Assembly: GCA_029977865.1 (NCBI GenBank)
Contig: JAPOKA010000008.1
Coordinates: forward strand, 117 to 64,116
Length of the DNA stretch: 64,000 bases
Direction: 5' to 3'
Source: a bacterium
Lineage (GTDB): Bacteria; Planctomycetota; Phycisphaerae; Phycisphaerales; SM1A02
In this document: positions 35,354 to 44,346 of the stretch, in pieces
Layout: every line of letters starts with the position of its first letter
How positions within the stretch are numbered: position 1 is the stretch's first letter
Position numbers and translations under genes: made by a program
Notes under the pieces: generated by a model
Databases searched by the model: none
The model's input: the letters and a program-made list of their open reading frames with translations, nothing else
What the model was told of the DNA's origin: nothing

Positions 35354-36430
35354 CTACGCGACCGTGACGTCCTTGCAGAGATAGACGTCCTGAATCGCGT
35401 TCAGGAGCTTGACGCCGTCTCCCATGGGCTTCTGGAACGCCTTGCGACCGGAGATGAGACCGATGCCGCCGGCCCGCTTGTTGATGACCGCGGTGCGGAT
35501 CGCATCCGCGAGATCGTGCTTTCCGCTCGCGCCGCCAGAGTTGATCAGCGCCGCGCGGCCCGAGAAGCCATTGAGCACCTGATACCGGCAGAGGTCGATG
35601 GGGTGATCGGTGGCGAGATCGGTGTAGATCCGCTTGTCGAACTTCCCGTAGCTCGAGTCGCCCATGTTCAGGGCGGCGTAGCCGCCGTTGAGCTCGGGCA
35701 GCTTCTGCTTCACGAAGTCGGCCTGAATGGTCGCGCCGAGGTGATTCGCCTGCCCGGTGAGGTCGGCGGCGACGTGGTAGTCCTTCCCGTCGCGCTTGAA
35801 GGACGGATTGCGGAGGTAGCACCACAGCACCGTGGCCATGCCCAGCTCATGGGCGTGGCTGAAGGCGTGGGAGATCTCGACGATCTGCCGGGTGCTCTCC
35901 TCGCTGCCGAAGTAGATGGTCGCCCCGACCGCCACCGCGCCGAGGTTCCACGCCTCCTCGACCGTGCCGAAGAGCACCTGGTCGAACCGGTTGGGGTAGG
36001 TCAGCAGCTCGTTGTGGTTGATCTTGCAGATGAAGGGGATGCGGTGGGCGTACTTCCTCGAGACCGAGCCAAGCACGCCGAAGGTCGTCGCCACCGCATT
36101 GCAACCTCCCTCGATCGCCAGCTTCACGATGTTCTCGCCGTCGAAGTAGATCGGATTGGGAGCGAAGCTCGCGCCGGCGGAATGCTCGATGCCCTGGTCG
36201 ACCGGGAGGATCGAGACGTACCCGGTCCCGGCGAGGCGTCCGTGGTTGAGGATCGCTCCGATCGAACGCAGGACCTGCGGGTTGCGATCGGTCGGCATCC
36301 AAACCCGATCCATGAAGTCCGGCCCCGGAAGTTGGAGCAGGCCGCGATCGACCTTGGCTTGATGGGAGAGAAGGCCGTCGGCATCGGCGCCGAGGGCATC
36401 GCGAATGGCGGAGAGGGTGGGATTGGCCAT
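35354..36430 (-). CDS. fbaB: Class I fructose-bisphosphate aldolase, FbaB/DhnA type
   Basis: Schiff-base aldolase of glycolysis and gluconeogenesis, 358 residues. It follows the E. coli FbaB pattern closely, with [49 protein letters not shown] and [13 protein letters not shown] in the expected order. It is not related to the zinc-dependent class II enzyme. ATG 36430 gives an N-terminus matching the family; 25 further in-frame residues upstream look non-coding. It is divergent from the CaCA exchanger gene. Confidence 0.95.
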   Translation of the reverse strand: MANPTLSAIRDALGADADGLLSHQAKVDRGLLQLPGPDFMDRVWMPTDRNPQVLRSIGAILNHGRLAGTGYVSILPVDQGIEHSAGASFAPNPIYFDGENIVKLAIEGGCNAVATTFGVLGSVSRKYAHRIPFICKINHNELLTYPNRFDQVLFGTVEEAWNLGAVAVGATIYFGSEESTRQIVEISHAFSHAHELGMATVLWCYLRNPSFKRDGKDYHVAADLTGQANHLGATIQADFVKQKLPELNGGYAALNMGDSSYGKFDKRIYTDLATDHPIDLCRYQVLNGFSGRAALINSGGASGKHDLADAIRTAVINKRAGGIGLISGRKAFQKPMGDGVKLLNAIQDVYLCKDVTVA

Positions 36431-36606
36431 GGGATGGTCGACTCGTTGGAAGGACGCGGTGGACTCGCCGCCGACCTCGTCTGCCGGCCGCGTGACGAAA
36501 GGCATGCTATCGGTCGAGCGGCGGCAATGCGATCATGCGGACTTCGCCCGGCGTGTCGCTGCGTTCACACCGCTGCGGCGCGTGCCAACCCGTACCATTC
36601 CCATCC

Positions 36607-37590
36607 GTGTGGCAACCACTGCTGCTTCTGGTGCTCTCGCTCATCCTGCTCACCTTCGGGGCGGAGCTTCTGGTTCGCGGCGCCAGCATGATCGCGCTGC
36701 GGGCCGGGGTGAGTGGGTTCTTCGTAGGCATGACCGTGGTTGGCTTCGGCACCAGCACCCCGGAGCTGGCGGCAAGCCTCTTCGCGGCCTCGAACGGCGC
36801 CCCTGAGATTGCCGTCGGCAACGTGGTGGGCTCGAACATCGCCAACATCCTGATGGTGTTGGGCGTGATCGCCCTGGTCCGGCCGATTCCGGTGCGGGCC
36901 TCGTCGCTCGGTCGCGAGACGATCCTCCTGGCCCTCGTGACCGCCCTGCCCTTCGTCGCCCTCGCGCAGGGAGGGGTGCTTGGACGAACGGTCGGAGTGA
37001 TCTTCGTGGCGGGTCTCGTCGCGTTCATCGCCTGGAGCTACCGCGACAGCCGGCGCGAATCGGCGGCGGTGCAGTCTGAAGCTCCGACCCTGGCGCCGGG
37101 ATGGAAGGGCGGCTGGGCCTTCAACCTGCTGCTCACCGTCGTCGGGATCGCGATTCTCGCGGGGAGCTCCCGGCTGCTGGTCGACTCCGCGGTCACACTG
37201 GCGGAATTCTGGGGCGTACCCAAACTCGTCATCGGGCTGACCATTGTGGCGATCGGCACCTCGGCACCCGAACTGGTCACCAGCCTCGTCGCCGAACTTC
37301 GCGGGAAGGGCGATCTCGGCATTGGCAACCTGATCGGCTCGGGCATCTTCAACGTGCTCGGCATCCTCGGCATCACCGCGATCGTGGTCCCGATCCCGGT
37401 CGATCCGCAGATCTTCCGCTTCGACCTTCCCATCGCCATCCTCACCGCGGTGGTGCTCTACCCGATCGTCACCACCGGAAGACGGGTCTCCCGCGGAGAG
37501 GGAGCCCTGATGGTGGGCGCATTCGTGGCCTACACCGTGGCGCTTTACCTCGATCTCCCGGGCCGGATCTTCGCTGCAGCAGCGCCGTAG
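36607..37590 (+). CDS. Calcium/sodium-type cation antiporter, CaCA family (YrbG-like)
   Basis: A 327-residue inner-membrane exchanger with about ten hydrophobic segments. It contains both alpha repeats of the family: GTSTPELAASLFAA ... GNVVGSNIANILMVLG, and the inverted copy GTSAPELVTSLVAE ... GNLIGSGIFNVLGILG. The Glu residues in the two PEL motifs are the cation ligands. The ion pair (Ca2+/Na+ or Ca2+/H+) cannot be told. The start at GTG 36607 is 8 nt after TACCAT (36593-36598), a leaderless-type arrangement. It is convergent with mnmA, with 9 nt between the stops. Confidence 0.92.
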   Translation: MWQPLLLLVLSLILLTFGAELLVRGASMIALRAGVSGFFVGMTVVGFGTSTPELAASLFAASNGAPEIAVGNVVGSNIANILMVLGVIALVRPIPVRASSLGRETILLALVTALPFVALAQGGVLGRTVGVIFVAGLVAFIAWSYRDSRRESAAVQSEAPTLAPGWKGGWAFNLLLTVVGIAILAGSSRLLVDSAVTLAEFWGVPKLVIGLTIVAIGTSAPELVTSLVAELRGKGDLGIGNLIGSGIFNVLGILGITAIVVPIPVDPQIFRFDLPIAILTAVVLYPIVTTGRRVSRGEGALMVGAFVAYTVALYLDLPGRIFAAAAP

Positions 37591-37599
37591 CGGCGCCGC

Positions 37600-38745
37600 T
37601 CACTCGATCGCCGAGTCGATCCAGCCGCCGCCGAGCACCTCGTCGCCGCGGTAGCAGACGATCGCCTGGCCCGGGGCCACCAGTTCTCGCCAGTCGTCGA
37701 AACGGATCTCGATGCCGGCGACATCGCCTTGGGCGGCTCGGACCTGCGCTGGCGCCAGCTCGCCATGCAGCCGCCACTGCACCAGGCACGAAGTCCAGTC
37801 GCCCGGCACGCCGCTCGCGTCGAGCCAATTGACCTGCGACGCCCGGGCACCGCGACAGCGAAGGTGCTCCCGCGGCCCCACCATCACCTCGTTGCGGTGC
37901 GGGTCCTTTCGAAGCACGAAGAGGGGAATCGTCGCTGCGACGCCAAGGCCGCGGCGCTGCCCGATGGTGAAGTTCTGGTGCCCGTCGTGCTCGGCGAGCG
38001 TGCGTCCCTGCTCATCGACCAGCGCGCCCCGACGGAAGCCCTCGGGATCGCGCCGCCGGAGGAAACCCGCGTAGTCGTGATCGGGAACGAAGCAGATCTC
38101 CTGGGAATCGGGCTTGTCGAAGATCGGAAGCCCACGCTGCTCGGCGAGGCGACGAACCTCGGGCTTCTCCATTTCACCGATGGGGAAGAGCGTTCTCGCG
38201 AGACGGTCGCGTCGAATCCCGAAGAGGGCGTAGGTCTGGTCCTTGGCGGGGTCGAGTCCGCGACGCAGGACCGCCTCGCCGCTCGAATCGCGTCCGATCC
38301 GGGCATAGTGGCCGCTCGCGACATGGGTGCAGCCGAGCGTCTCTGCATGCTCGTGCAAGCGCCCGAACTTGAGCCAGTCGTTGCAGCGCACGCAGGGGTT
38401 GGGCGTCCGACCGGCGGCGTACTCGGCTGCGAAGTAGTCGATCACGCGATCGAACTCGCGGCGAAAGTTCATCACGTAGAGGGGAATCCCCAACTGCGCC
38501 GCGACCAGGCGGGCATCCGCCGCATCGTTGACCGAACAGCACCCCTGCTTGCGCCGTCCGCGTCCGGAGGCCGCGCAGGCTTCGACGGGCGCGAGTCCCT
38601 CGGGCTCCTCCGGCTCCCCCAGACGCATGAAGCAGCCGATCACCTCGTGGCCGGCTTCGAGCAGCAGTGCCGCCGCGACCGAAGAGTCGACGCCGCCGCT
38701 CATGGCCACCAGCGTCTTTCCGGGCTGTTCGCAGTCGGCATTCAC
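37600..38745 (-). CDS. mnmA: tRNA-specific 2-thiouridylase
   Basis: Thiolates U34 of tRNAs for Lys, Glu and Gln. It is 381 residues. The PP-loop is AMSGGVDSSVAAAL (15-28), the catalytic cysteine is Cys118 in RTPNPCVRCND, and the partner cysteine is Cys218 in DSQEICFV. GHYARI and FTIGQRRGLGV are further family blocks. An insertion with several cysteines (VEACAAS ... KQGCCSV, residues 54-71) follows the first strand and could bind metal or be specific to this lineage. A TAGACT hexamer lies 10 nt before the ATG. Confidence 0.95.
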   Translation of the reverse strand: MNADCEQPGKTLVAMSGGVDSSVAAALLLEAGHEVIGCFMRLGEPEEPEGLAPVEACAASGRGRRKQGCCSVNDAADARLVAAQLGIPLYVMNFRREFDRVIDYFAAEYAAGRTPNPCVRCNDWLKFGRLHEHAETLGCTHVASGHYARIGRDSSGEAVLRRGLDPAKDQTYALFGIRRDRLARTLFPIGEMEKPEVRRLAEQRGLPIFDKPDSQEICFVPDHDYAGFLRRRDPEGFRRGALVDEQGRTLAEHDGHQNFTIGQRRGLGVAATIPLFVLRKDPHRNEVMVGPREHLRCRGARASQVNWLDASGVPGDWTSCLVQWRLHGELAPAQVRAAQGDVAGIEIRFDDWRELVAPGQAIVCYRGDEVLGGGWIDSAIE

Positions 38746-38997
38746 GAAGCGAGTCTAGGTTCGGTCCGACCGGACTCCAGACCTCGATTCGCTCGGCGCT
38801 CGAACCGCAGGCGACGGATTCCGCTGGCTCCTGCTGGGCCAACGCACCCTCGGAGCGACCCTCGCCAACGAGTTGCCAAGCGAGGCCCTGGTCGTTGTTC
38901 CCGCCTCCGACGGAGCCTCGCGGGCGCGTCGACGGCAATCACGATGCCGACCGCGAGAAGGACCGCCGATCGCCGCCCGAGGCGGTACCTTGCGGCG

Positions 38998-39981
38998 ATG
39001 CTCGTCTACGCAGGCATCGACGAAGCGGGCTACGGACCGATGCTCGGGCCGCTGTGCCTTGGTCTCTGCGCCTTTCGCGTCGATGACGCCGAGGCCGAGT
39101 CCGGCCCGCCAGATCTCTGGAAGCGACTCTCCGCCGTGGTCTGCCGCAGCCCCGCCGATTCCAAGCGTCGCATCGCGATCGCCGACAGCAAGCGCCTCAA
39201 GGGAGCCAATGCTGCGAAGAGCCACCCGCTGCGACACCTCGAGCGCGGGGTGCTGGCCTTTCAGATCGCGAGCGATCCGGCGGGAACGGTCTTCGCGGAC
39301 GACGGCGAGTTGCTGACTCGGCTCGAGGTCGACCTCGAGCGGCTCCGCACTCGCCCCTGGTACGGCTCATCGACCCAGCTGCCGCTGGCGATCTCCGCCG
39401 AGCGAATCGGGATCGAGGCAGCCAAACTCCGCCGCGGACTCGCTGCTTCAGGGGTCGAGGTGCTCGATCTCATGGCCGAAGCGATCGACGAGGAGGCCTT
39501 CAATCGGCTCTGCGCGAGCGCGGGGAAGGCCCACGTGAACTTCATCGCGGCGATGCGACTCGTGGATCGGCTCTGGCGGCGGCACGCCGAACACCACCCC
39601 CGGGTCATCATCGACCGCCACGGTGGCCGCAGCGACTACGTCGAACCCCTTCTCAGCGCCTTCCCCGGGGTCGAACTTGCGGTGCTGGGCCAGACCGAGC
39701 GGGTCAGTCGCTACCGGCTCGAACGGGATGGAAGCTCGATCACCCTGAGCTTCGAGGCAGAGAGCGAGGACCGCCACCTCCCCACCGCCCTCGCCTCGAT
39801 GACCGCCAAGCTGGTGCGGGAGCTGCTGATGCTGCGGTTCAACCGGCACTTCGCCGGTCTCGCACCGGAGGTCAAACCCACCGCCGGCTACGTGCAGGAT
39901 GCCCGTCGCTGGCTCGAGGAGATCGCGCCCACCCTCAGCAAGAGGGGGGTCCGGCGATCGGATCTGGTCCGGATGGCGTGA
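38998..39981 (+). CDS. RNase HII-like protein, divergent and enlarged
   Basis: A 327-residue protein beginning LVYAGIDEAGYGPMLGPL, which corresponds to the RNase HII active-site opening IDEAGRGPLAGPV but with Tyr for Arg. Further shared elements are IADSKRLKG (the DSK motif) and RVIIDRHGGRSDY, supplying acidic residues typical of the RNase H fold. It is well over 100 residues longer than a standard RnhB, with extra helices between the motifs and an ending KLVRELLMLRFNRHFAGL ... KPTAGYVQDARRW. Activity on RNA-DNA hybrids is plausible but unproven. TACCTT (38986-38991) lies 6 nt before the ATG. Confidence 0.7.
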   Translation: MLVYAGIDEAGYGPMLGPLCLGLCAFRVDDAEAESGPPDLWKRLSAVVCRSPADSKRRIAIADSKRLKGANAAKSHPLRHLERGVLAFQIASDPAGTVFADDGELLTRLEVDLERLRTRPWYGSSTQLPLAISAERIGIEAAKLRRGLAASGVEVLDLMAEAIDEEAFNRLCASAGKAHVNFIAAMRLVDRLWRRHAEHHPRVIIDRHGGRSDYVEPLLSAFPGVELAVLGQTERVSRYRLERDGSSITLSFEAESEDRHLPTALASMTAKLVRELLMLRFNRHFAGLAPEVKPTAGYVQDARRWLEEIAPTLSKRGVRRSDLVRMA

Positions 39982-40141
39982 GCGAAGCGGCGCCGAATCG
40001 GTTCCACCGACCCGACCCCGAAGCCGACCCCGTGCCTCCGCTGCCACGAGAACACCGGACCGAGGCGAGGCTCCCACGGCCTCGACTGGTGGCGAAGGCT
40101 GATCCGAGATTGAAAATCACCGCCTTGAACCGAAGCGAGGC

Positions 40142-40169
40142 TTGACTCGTACCTTGCCCTCGTTACGCT
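40142..40169 (+). promoter_or_regulatory. Promoter of the fusA transcript
   Basis: -35 TTGACT (40142-40147), a 16-nt spacer and -10 TACGCT (40164-40169). This is the best consensus-like promoter in the window. It predicts a leader of about 360 nt before fusA. Confidence 0.6.
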
Positions 40170-40207
40170 ACGGGACTGCCCTCGTTTTCGGGCGTTCCGA
40201 GAATTCC

Positions 40208-40330
40208 ATGCCGTCCGACTCCGTCCAACCTTCCCCTGTGTCCGCCGCGCCGGCTGCGTTGCCCGGCGAAGGCGAGGGTTCGGACGCGGACGCCGATCCC
40301 GACTCGCGGACGCCGATTCGGAGCCACTGA
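40208..40330 (+). CDS. Possible leader peptide ORF upstream of fusA
   Basis: A 40-codon ATG frame (MPSDSVQPSPVSAAPAALPG... ending in TPIRSH) lying inside the predicted fusA leader. It is Ser/Pro/Ala- and Asp-rich. No Shine-Dalgarno is clear. It may be a leader ORF or chance. Confidence 0.25.
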   Translation: MPSDSVQPSPVSAAPAALPGEGEGSDADADPDSRTPIRSH

Positions 40331-40443
40331 CCCGCCGGGTCCGGTTCCCGCCCTCTCACGAATTCAACGATCTGCGGCCAGCCCGGCATCGAGCCGAGGT
40401 TCGGTCGAGCCGATCTTCCCCTCCGGCCGTTCGCCGGATCTGC

Positions 40444-40460
40444 GGGACCCGTCGGGTCCC
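40444..40460 (+). promoter_or_regulatory. Leader hairpin before fusA
   Basis: A 7-bp stem GGGACCC / GGGTCCC with a 3-nt loop, followed by a pyrimidine-rich TTCCGCTTCC. It ends 73 nt before the fusA ATG and could act in attenuation or only as structure. Confidence 0.35.
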
Positions 40461-40533
40461 TTCCGCTTCCTCCGCATCGCCCGATCACTTCTCAACCGGG
40501 CCCCAAGACACGCCCCCAGACGCGAGACCGACC

Positions 40534-42648
40534 ATGTCGACCGACCTGAACTTCGTCCGCAACATCGGCATCTGCGCCCACATCGACGCCGGCAAGACCA
40601 CCGTCACCGAGCGCATCCTCTACTACACCGGGAAGAACTACAAGATGGGCGAGGTGCACGAAGGCACCGCGACCATGGACTTCCTGCAGGAGGAGCAGGA
40701 GCGCGGCATCACCATCCAGTCGGCCGCCACCACCTGCCCGTGGATCAAGGACGGCAATACCTACAAGATCAACCTGATCGACACCCCCGGCCACGTCGAC
40801 TTCACCATCGAGGTCGAGCGCTCGCTGCGGGTGCTCGACGGCGCCGTGGCGGTGTTCGACGGCAAGGAGGGCGTCGAGGCGCAGTCGGAGACGGTCTGGC
40901 GCCAGGCCGACCGCTACCGCGTCCCCCGCGTCTGCCTCATCAACAAGATGGACAAGCTCGGAGCCGACTTCGAGTTCAGCTTCAAGTCGATTCGCGAGCG
41001 GCTCGGCGCCAACGCCATCGCGGTGCAGATCCCCATCGGGCACGGCAACGACTTCGAGGGACTCATCGATCTGCTGGGAATGCGGGCGTACTACTTCGAC
41101 TCCACCGAGCTCGGCTCCAAGGTCGAGGAGCGCGACATCCCCGACTCCATGAAGGACATGGCGGAGCTGTGGCGGCATGACCTCGTCGAGAAGGCCGCAG
41201 AGCTCGACGACACGCTCATGGAGAAGTACCTCGAGAACCCCGACACGATCACGGTCCCGGAGATCAAGGCCGCCCTGCGAAAGGGCACCTTGAGCCGCGA
41301 GTGCTTCCCGGTCTTCTGCGGTTCCGCCCTCAAGTACGTGGGCGTGCAGCGGGTCATCGACGGCGTGATCGACTACCTGCCCAATCCCACCGAGGTCCCG
41401 CCGGTCGACGGCATCGACCCTCGCGACGCCGAGAAGAAGCTCACCCGGCCTCACGACCCCTCGGCCCCCTTCTCCGCCCTGGTCTTCAAGGTCGTCTCCG
41501 ACTCGCACGGCGATCTCACCTACATCCGCGTCTACTCCGGCACCCTCCAGAAGGGCGGCCGTCTGCTCAACCCGGTGAACAACAAGCGTGAGATCGTCTC
41601 CCGCATCTTCGAAATGCACGCCAAGGACCGCGACGCCCTCGAGAGCGTCGGCGCCGGGCAGATCGTGGCGGTGATCGGCCCCAAGAACTCCATCACCGGC
41701 GACACCCTCTGCGATCCGGACAACCCCATCGTCCTCGAGAAGATGGACTTCCCCGAGCCGGTGATCTCGATGTCGATCGAGCCCAACACCGCCGACGACA
41801 AGAAGAAGCTCGGCGAGGCCCTCACCACCATCCGCCGCGAGGACCCCTCCTTCCGCTCCAACTACAACGATGAGACTGGCGAGACCATCATCGCCGGCAT
41901 GGGCGAGCTGCACCTCGAGATCATCAAGAACAAGCTCGTCCGCGACATGAAGATCAACGTCACCGTGGGCAAGCCGCGGGTCAGCTATCGCGAGACCATC
42001 GCCGGTTCGGCCAACGACGTTCGCGGCCTGTTCAAGAAGCAGACCGGCGGACGCGGCCAGTACGGCGATGCGGTGGTCAACGTCATGCCCTTCACCAAGG
42101 AAGAGGCGGAGGCCGCGGGCCTCAAGATGGTCGACGGCGTCTGCTTCGTCGACAAGATCACCGGAGGCGTGATCCCCCGCGAGTACATCCCCTCGGTCGA
42201 GTACGGCGCGCGGCAGGCCGCCGCGAGCGGCGTGCTTGGCGGCTACCCGATGATCAACGTCAAGGTCGAGCTGGTCTTCGGCTCCTACCACGACGTCGAC
42301 TCGAGCCAGGTCGCCTTCGAACAGGCTGGCGCCCTGGCGTTCCGCCAGGCCTGCACCAAGGCCGGCCTCGCCCTCCTCGAGCCGATCATGAAGCTGACCG
42401 TCACCACGCCGGACGAGTTCTTCGGAAACGTCTCCGGCGACATCGCCAGCCGTCGCGGTCAGATCAACGACTCCGAGATGCGCGGCAACGTCCGCATCAT
42501 CTCGGCGGAAGTGCCGCTCTCGGAGCTCTTCGGCTACACCACCACGCTCCGCAGCATGACGCAGGGCCGGGCCACCAGCACCATGGAGCCGCTCGAGTAC
42601 CGCATCATGCCCGAGCGACTCAAGGAAGCGGTGCTGACCAAGGGCTGA
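40534..42648 (+). CDS. fusA: Translation elongation factor G
   Basis: GTPase that drives translocation on the ribosome, 704 residues, full length. The G1 motif is AHIDAGKTT (15-23), followed by the switch I region GITIQSAATT, DTPGHVDFT (G3) and NKMD (G4). The domain III-V hallmarks GMGELHLEII and YGDAVVNVMPF ... IPREYIPSVEYGARQA are present. It stands alone here, without rpsL, rpsG or tuf as neighbours, and is preceded by a promoter with a leader of about 360 nt and followed by a clear terminator. Confidence 0.97.
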   Translation: MSTDLNFVRNIGICAHIDAGKTTVTERILYYTGKNYKMGEVHEGTATMDFLQEEQERGITIQSAATTCPWIKDGNTYKINLIDTPGHVDFTIEVERSLRVLDGAVAVFDGKEGVEAQSETVWRQADRYRVPRVCLINKMDKLGADFEFSFKSIRERLGANAIAVQIPIGHGNDFEGLIDLLGMRAYYFDSTELGSKVEERDIPDSMKDMAELWRHDLVEKAAELDDTLMEKYLENPDTITVPEIKAALRKGTLSRECFPVFCGSALKYVGVQRVIDGVIDYLPNPTEVPPVDGIDPRDAEKKLTRPHDPSAPFSALVFKVVSDSHGDLTYIRVYSGTLQKGGRLLNPVNNKREIVSRIFEMHAKDRDALESVGAGQIVAVIGPKNSITGDTLCDPDNPIVLEKMDFPEPVISMSIEPNTADDKKKLGEALTTIRREDPSFRSNYNDETGETIIAGMGELHLEIIKNKLVRDMKINVTVGKPRVSYRETIAGSANDVRGLFKKQTGGRGQYGDAVVNVMPFTKEEAEAAGLKMVDGVCFVDKITGGVIPREYIPSVEYGARQAAASGVLGGYPMINVKVELVFGSYHDVDSSQVAFEQAGALAFRQACTKAGLALLEPIMKLTVTTPDEFFGNVSGDIASRRGQINDSEMRGNVRIISAEVPLSELFGYTTTLRSMTQGRATSTMEPLEYRIMPERLKEAVLTKG

Positions 42649-42679
42649 TTCGACGACCCGACTCATCGACGCTCTCGAC

Positions 42680-42710
42680 GGGCCGACTCCTCAGGGAGTC
42701 GGCCCATTTC
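42680..42710 (+). terminator. Terminator after fusA
   Basis: An 11-bp stem GGGCCGACTCC / GGAGTCGGCCC with a 4-nt loop, followed by the AT-rich tail ATTTCAATT. It begins 32 nt after the fusA stop. Confidence 0.75.
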
Positions 42711-42759
42711 AATTCGGTCAGCGCCGAGTCCGGGGTGGGACCATCTAAGATCCCCAGCA

Positions 42760-44346
42760 ATGTCCGACGCCACGCTCGAAGACGACATTTCGGAGTTCCG
42801 CGGCGAGTACGAGCAGGAACTGGTGCGCTGGTTCCGGCGGCGGTTCGGGTGGATGTGCGGGACCTACGCGATCCTGCAGGCCGTGTTCTTCGCGGCACTG
42901 CTCCTCCGCGGGCTGCTGGGGGACGTCGGGGCGTCGCGCCCGATCGGCGTCGTCCCGGTGCCGGCTCCCGACGTCGCCGTCGGCGTGGCGGGCGGCCCCG
43001 CGGTGACCATCGGCCTTCCGCTCGAGTCCGATTCGAGCGGAGGCGCCGGATTCGAAGCCCGCGCCGGGAGTCTGGTCGACGGGATCGCCGGCGGGCTCGG
43101 CCTGCTTGCGATCGCGTACTTCGCGCTGCGGGTCCGTCCGCGGATCGAGAATCGGGCCGGAGCCCTCGACGCCGCGACCCGTCTCCTGCTCCTCCTCGGC
43201 GCGATCGTGCTGCTCGGCGAACTCGTGAAGCGGACCGCCGATCCGGCGATGGTGGTATCTCCACTGGGTCAGCTGACGCTGCTGCACCTCTTCGCGTGCC
43301 TCTTCCTGCCATGGACACCTCGGGAGTCGGTGAAGCCGATCCTGCCGCTCATCGCGGTCTGGGCGGCGTATCGAATCACCACGGGTGTGATCGACGGGTT
43401 CGCGAACTCCGGCGGCGTCGAAGCTGCGGTCTTCGCGTTCGTCGAAGTCACGCTGAGTCCGCTGGTGCTGCTTCCGGGCATGGGCCTCTGCTGGTGGAGA
43501 ATGGCGCGATACCGTCGTCGCTTCGGCCGCGAGTTCACGGGACGGAAGCTCCGGGCCCTGCGACGGGAGATCAAGCAGGCGCGAACGATCCACGACAGCC
43601 TCTTTCCCGAGACCTTTGAGACCGAGGATCCGATCCGCTTCGACTTCGCCTACGCCCCCGCGAGCGATCTCGGCGGCGACTTCCTTCACGTGCAGCGTTT
43701 CGACGACGGATCCGTGGCCATGGTCCTCCTCGACGTGACCGGGCACGGCCTCTTGGCGGCGATGACCGTCAACCGACTCGTCGGCGAGATCGAGCGCCTG
43801 CACGCGGAGCAGCCCGGAGTCGGCCCCGGCGAGCTGCTCGCGGGCCTCGACCGCTACGTGCGCCTGACCCTTGCGCGACACTCCCTGCTCGCCACCGCCG
43901 CGGCGGTACTGATCCAGCCCGAACGAGGCGAGGTCCGCATCGCGAACGCCGGACATCCGCCGGTGCTTCGACGCCGCGCCGACGGACGGATCGATCGCTA
44001 CGCCGCGACCGAACCGCTGCTCGGAGCCCTGCCGCCGGGGGAGTTCGGCACCGAAGAGCACCGATTCGAACTGGAGATCGGCGACATCCTGTTCGTCTAC
44101 ACCGACGGTGCCTTCGAGGCCCGCGATCGGAGCGGTCGCGAGCTCGGTCTCGACGGGTTCGTGGGACTCTGCGGCGGCGAAACCCCGACGGGACGCTGGG
44201 CGAAGCACCTGCTGCGGATCGTGGAAGGCTTCGAAGGACCGGTGCGAAGCGACGATGTGCTCGTGGCGACGCTCGCCTGGACCGGAGCCCGGGTGCCGCG
44301 TCCGTCGACCACGCCACGCCCCCGACGCGAGGAGATCTGCGTATGA
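42760..44346 (+). CDS. Membrane-bound SpoIIE-type PP2C phosphatase
   Basis: A 528-residue protein. The N-terminal half has about five to six membrane segments (around 33-52, 108-124, 143-158, 170-185, 195-212 and 225-245). A short linker helix leads to a SpoIIE-like Ser/Thr phosphatase domain (about 285-510) with motifs DLGGDFLHV, VLLDVTGHG, ANAGHPPVLRRR, FVYTDGAFEARD and DDVLVATL, whose aspartates bind the metals. Such proteins usually dephosphorylate anti-sigma-factor antagonists, but no partner is in the window. TAAGAT ends 8 nt before the ATG. The stop overlaps ribD by 4 nt. Confidence 0.87.
   Translation: MSDATLEDDISEFRGEYEQELVRWFRRRFGWMCGTYAILQAVFFAALLLRGLLGDVGASRPIGVVPVPAPDVAVGVAGGPAVTIGLPLESDSSGGAGFEARAGSLVDGIAGGLGLLAIAYFALRVRPRIENRAGALDAATRLLLLLGAIVLLGELVKRTADPAMVVSPLGQLTLLHLFACLFLPWTPRESVKPILPLIAVWAAYRITTGVIDGFANSGGVEAAVFAFVEVTLSPLVLLPGMGLCWWRMARYRRRFGREFTGRKLRALRREIKQARTIHDSLFPETFETEDPIRFDFAYAPASDLGGDFLHVQRFDDGSVAMVLLDVTGHGLLAAMTVNRLVGEIERLHAEQPGVGPGELLAGLDRYVRLTLARHSLLATAAAVLIQPERGEVRIANAGHPPVLRRRADGRIDRYAATEPLLGALPPGEFGTEEHRFELEIGDILFVYTDGAFEARDRSGRELGLDGFVGLCGGETPTGRWAKHLLRIVEGFEGPVRSDDVLVATLAWTGARVPRPSTTPRPRREEICV

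Larger units (their letters stand above)
39982..40533. other. Long intergenic/leader region before fusA
   Basis: A 552-nt gap. The first 160 nt show nothing clear. From 40142 it holds a promoter, a repeated GCCCTCGTT element within 40156-40190, a possible 40-codon leader ORF (40208-40330) and a GGGACCC / GGGTCCC hairpin at 40444-40460 followed by TTCCGCTTCC. Confidence 0.55.

Noticed and set aside
40492-42666. 724-codon open frame antisense to fusA
   Set aside because: fusA is unmistakable on the plus strand; the reverse frame is a long shadow caused by codon bias.
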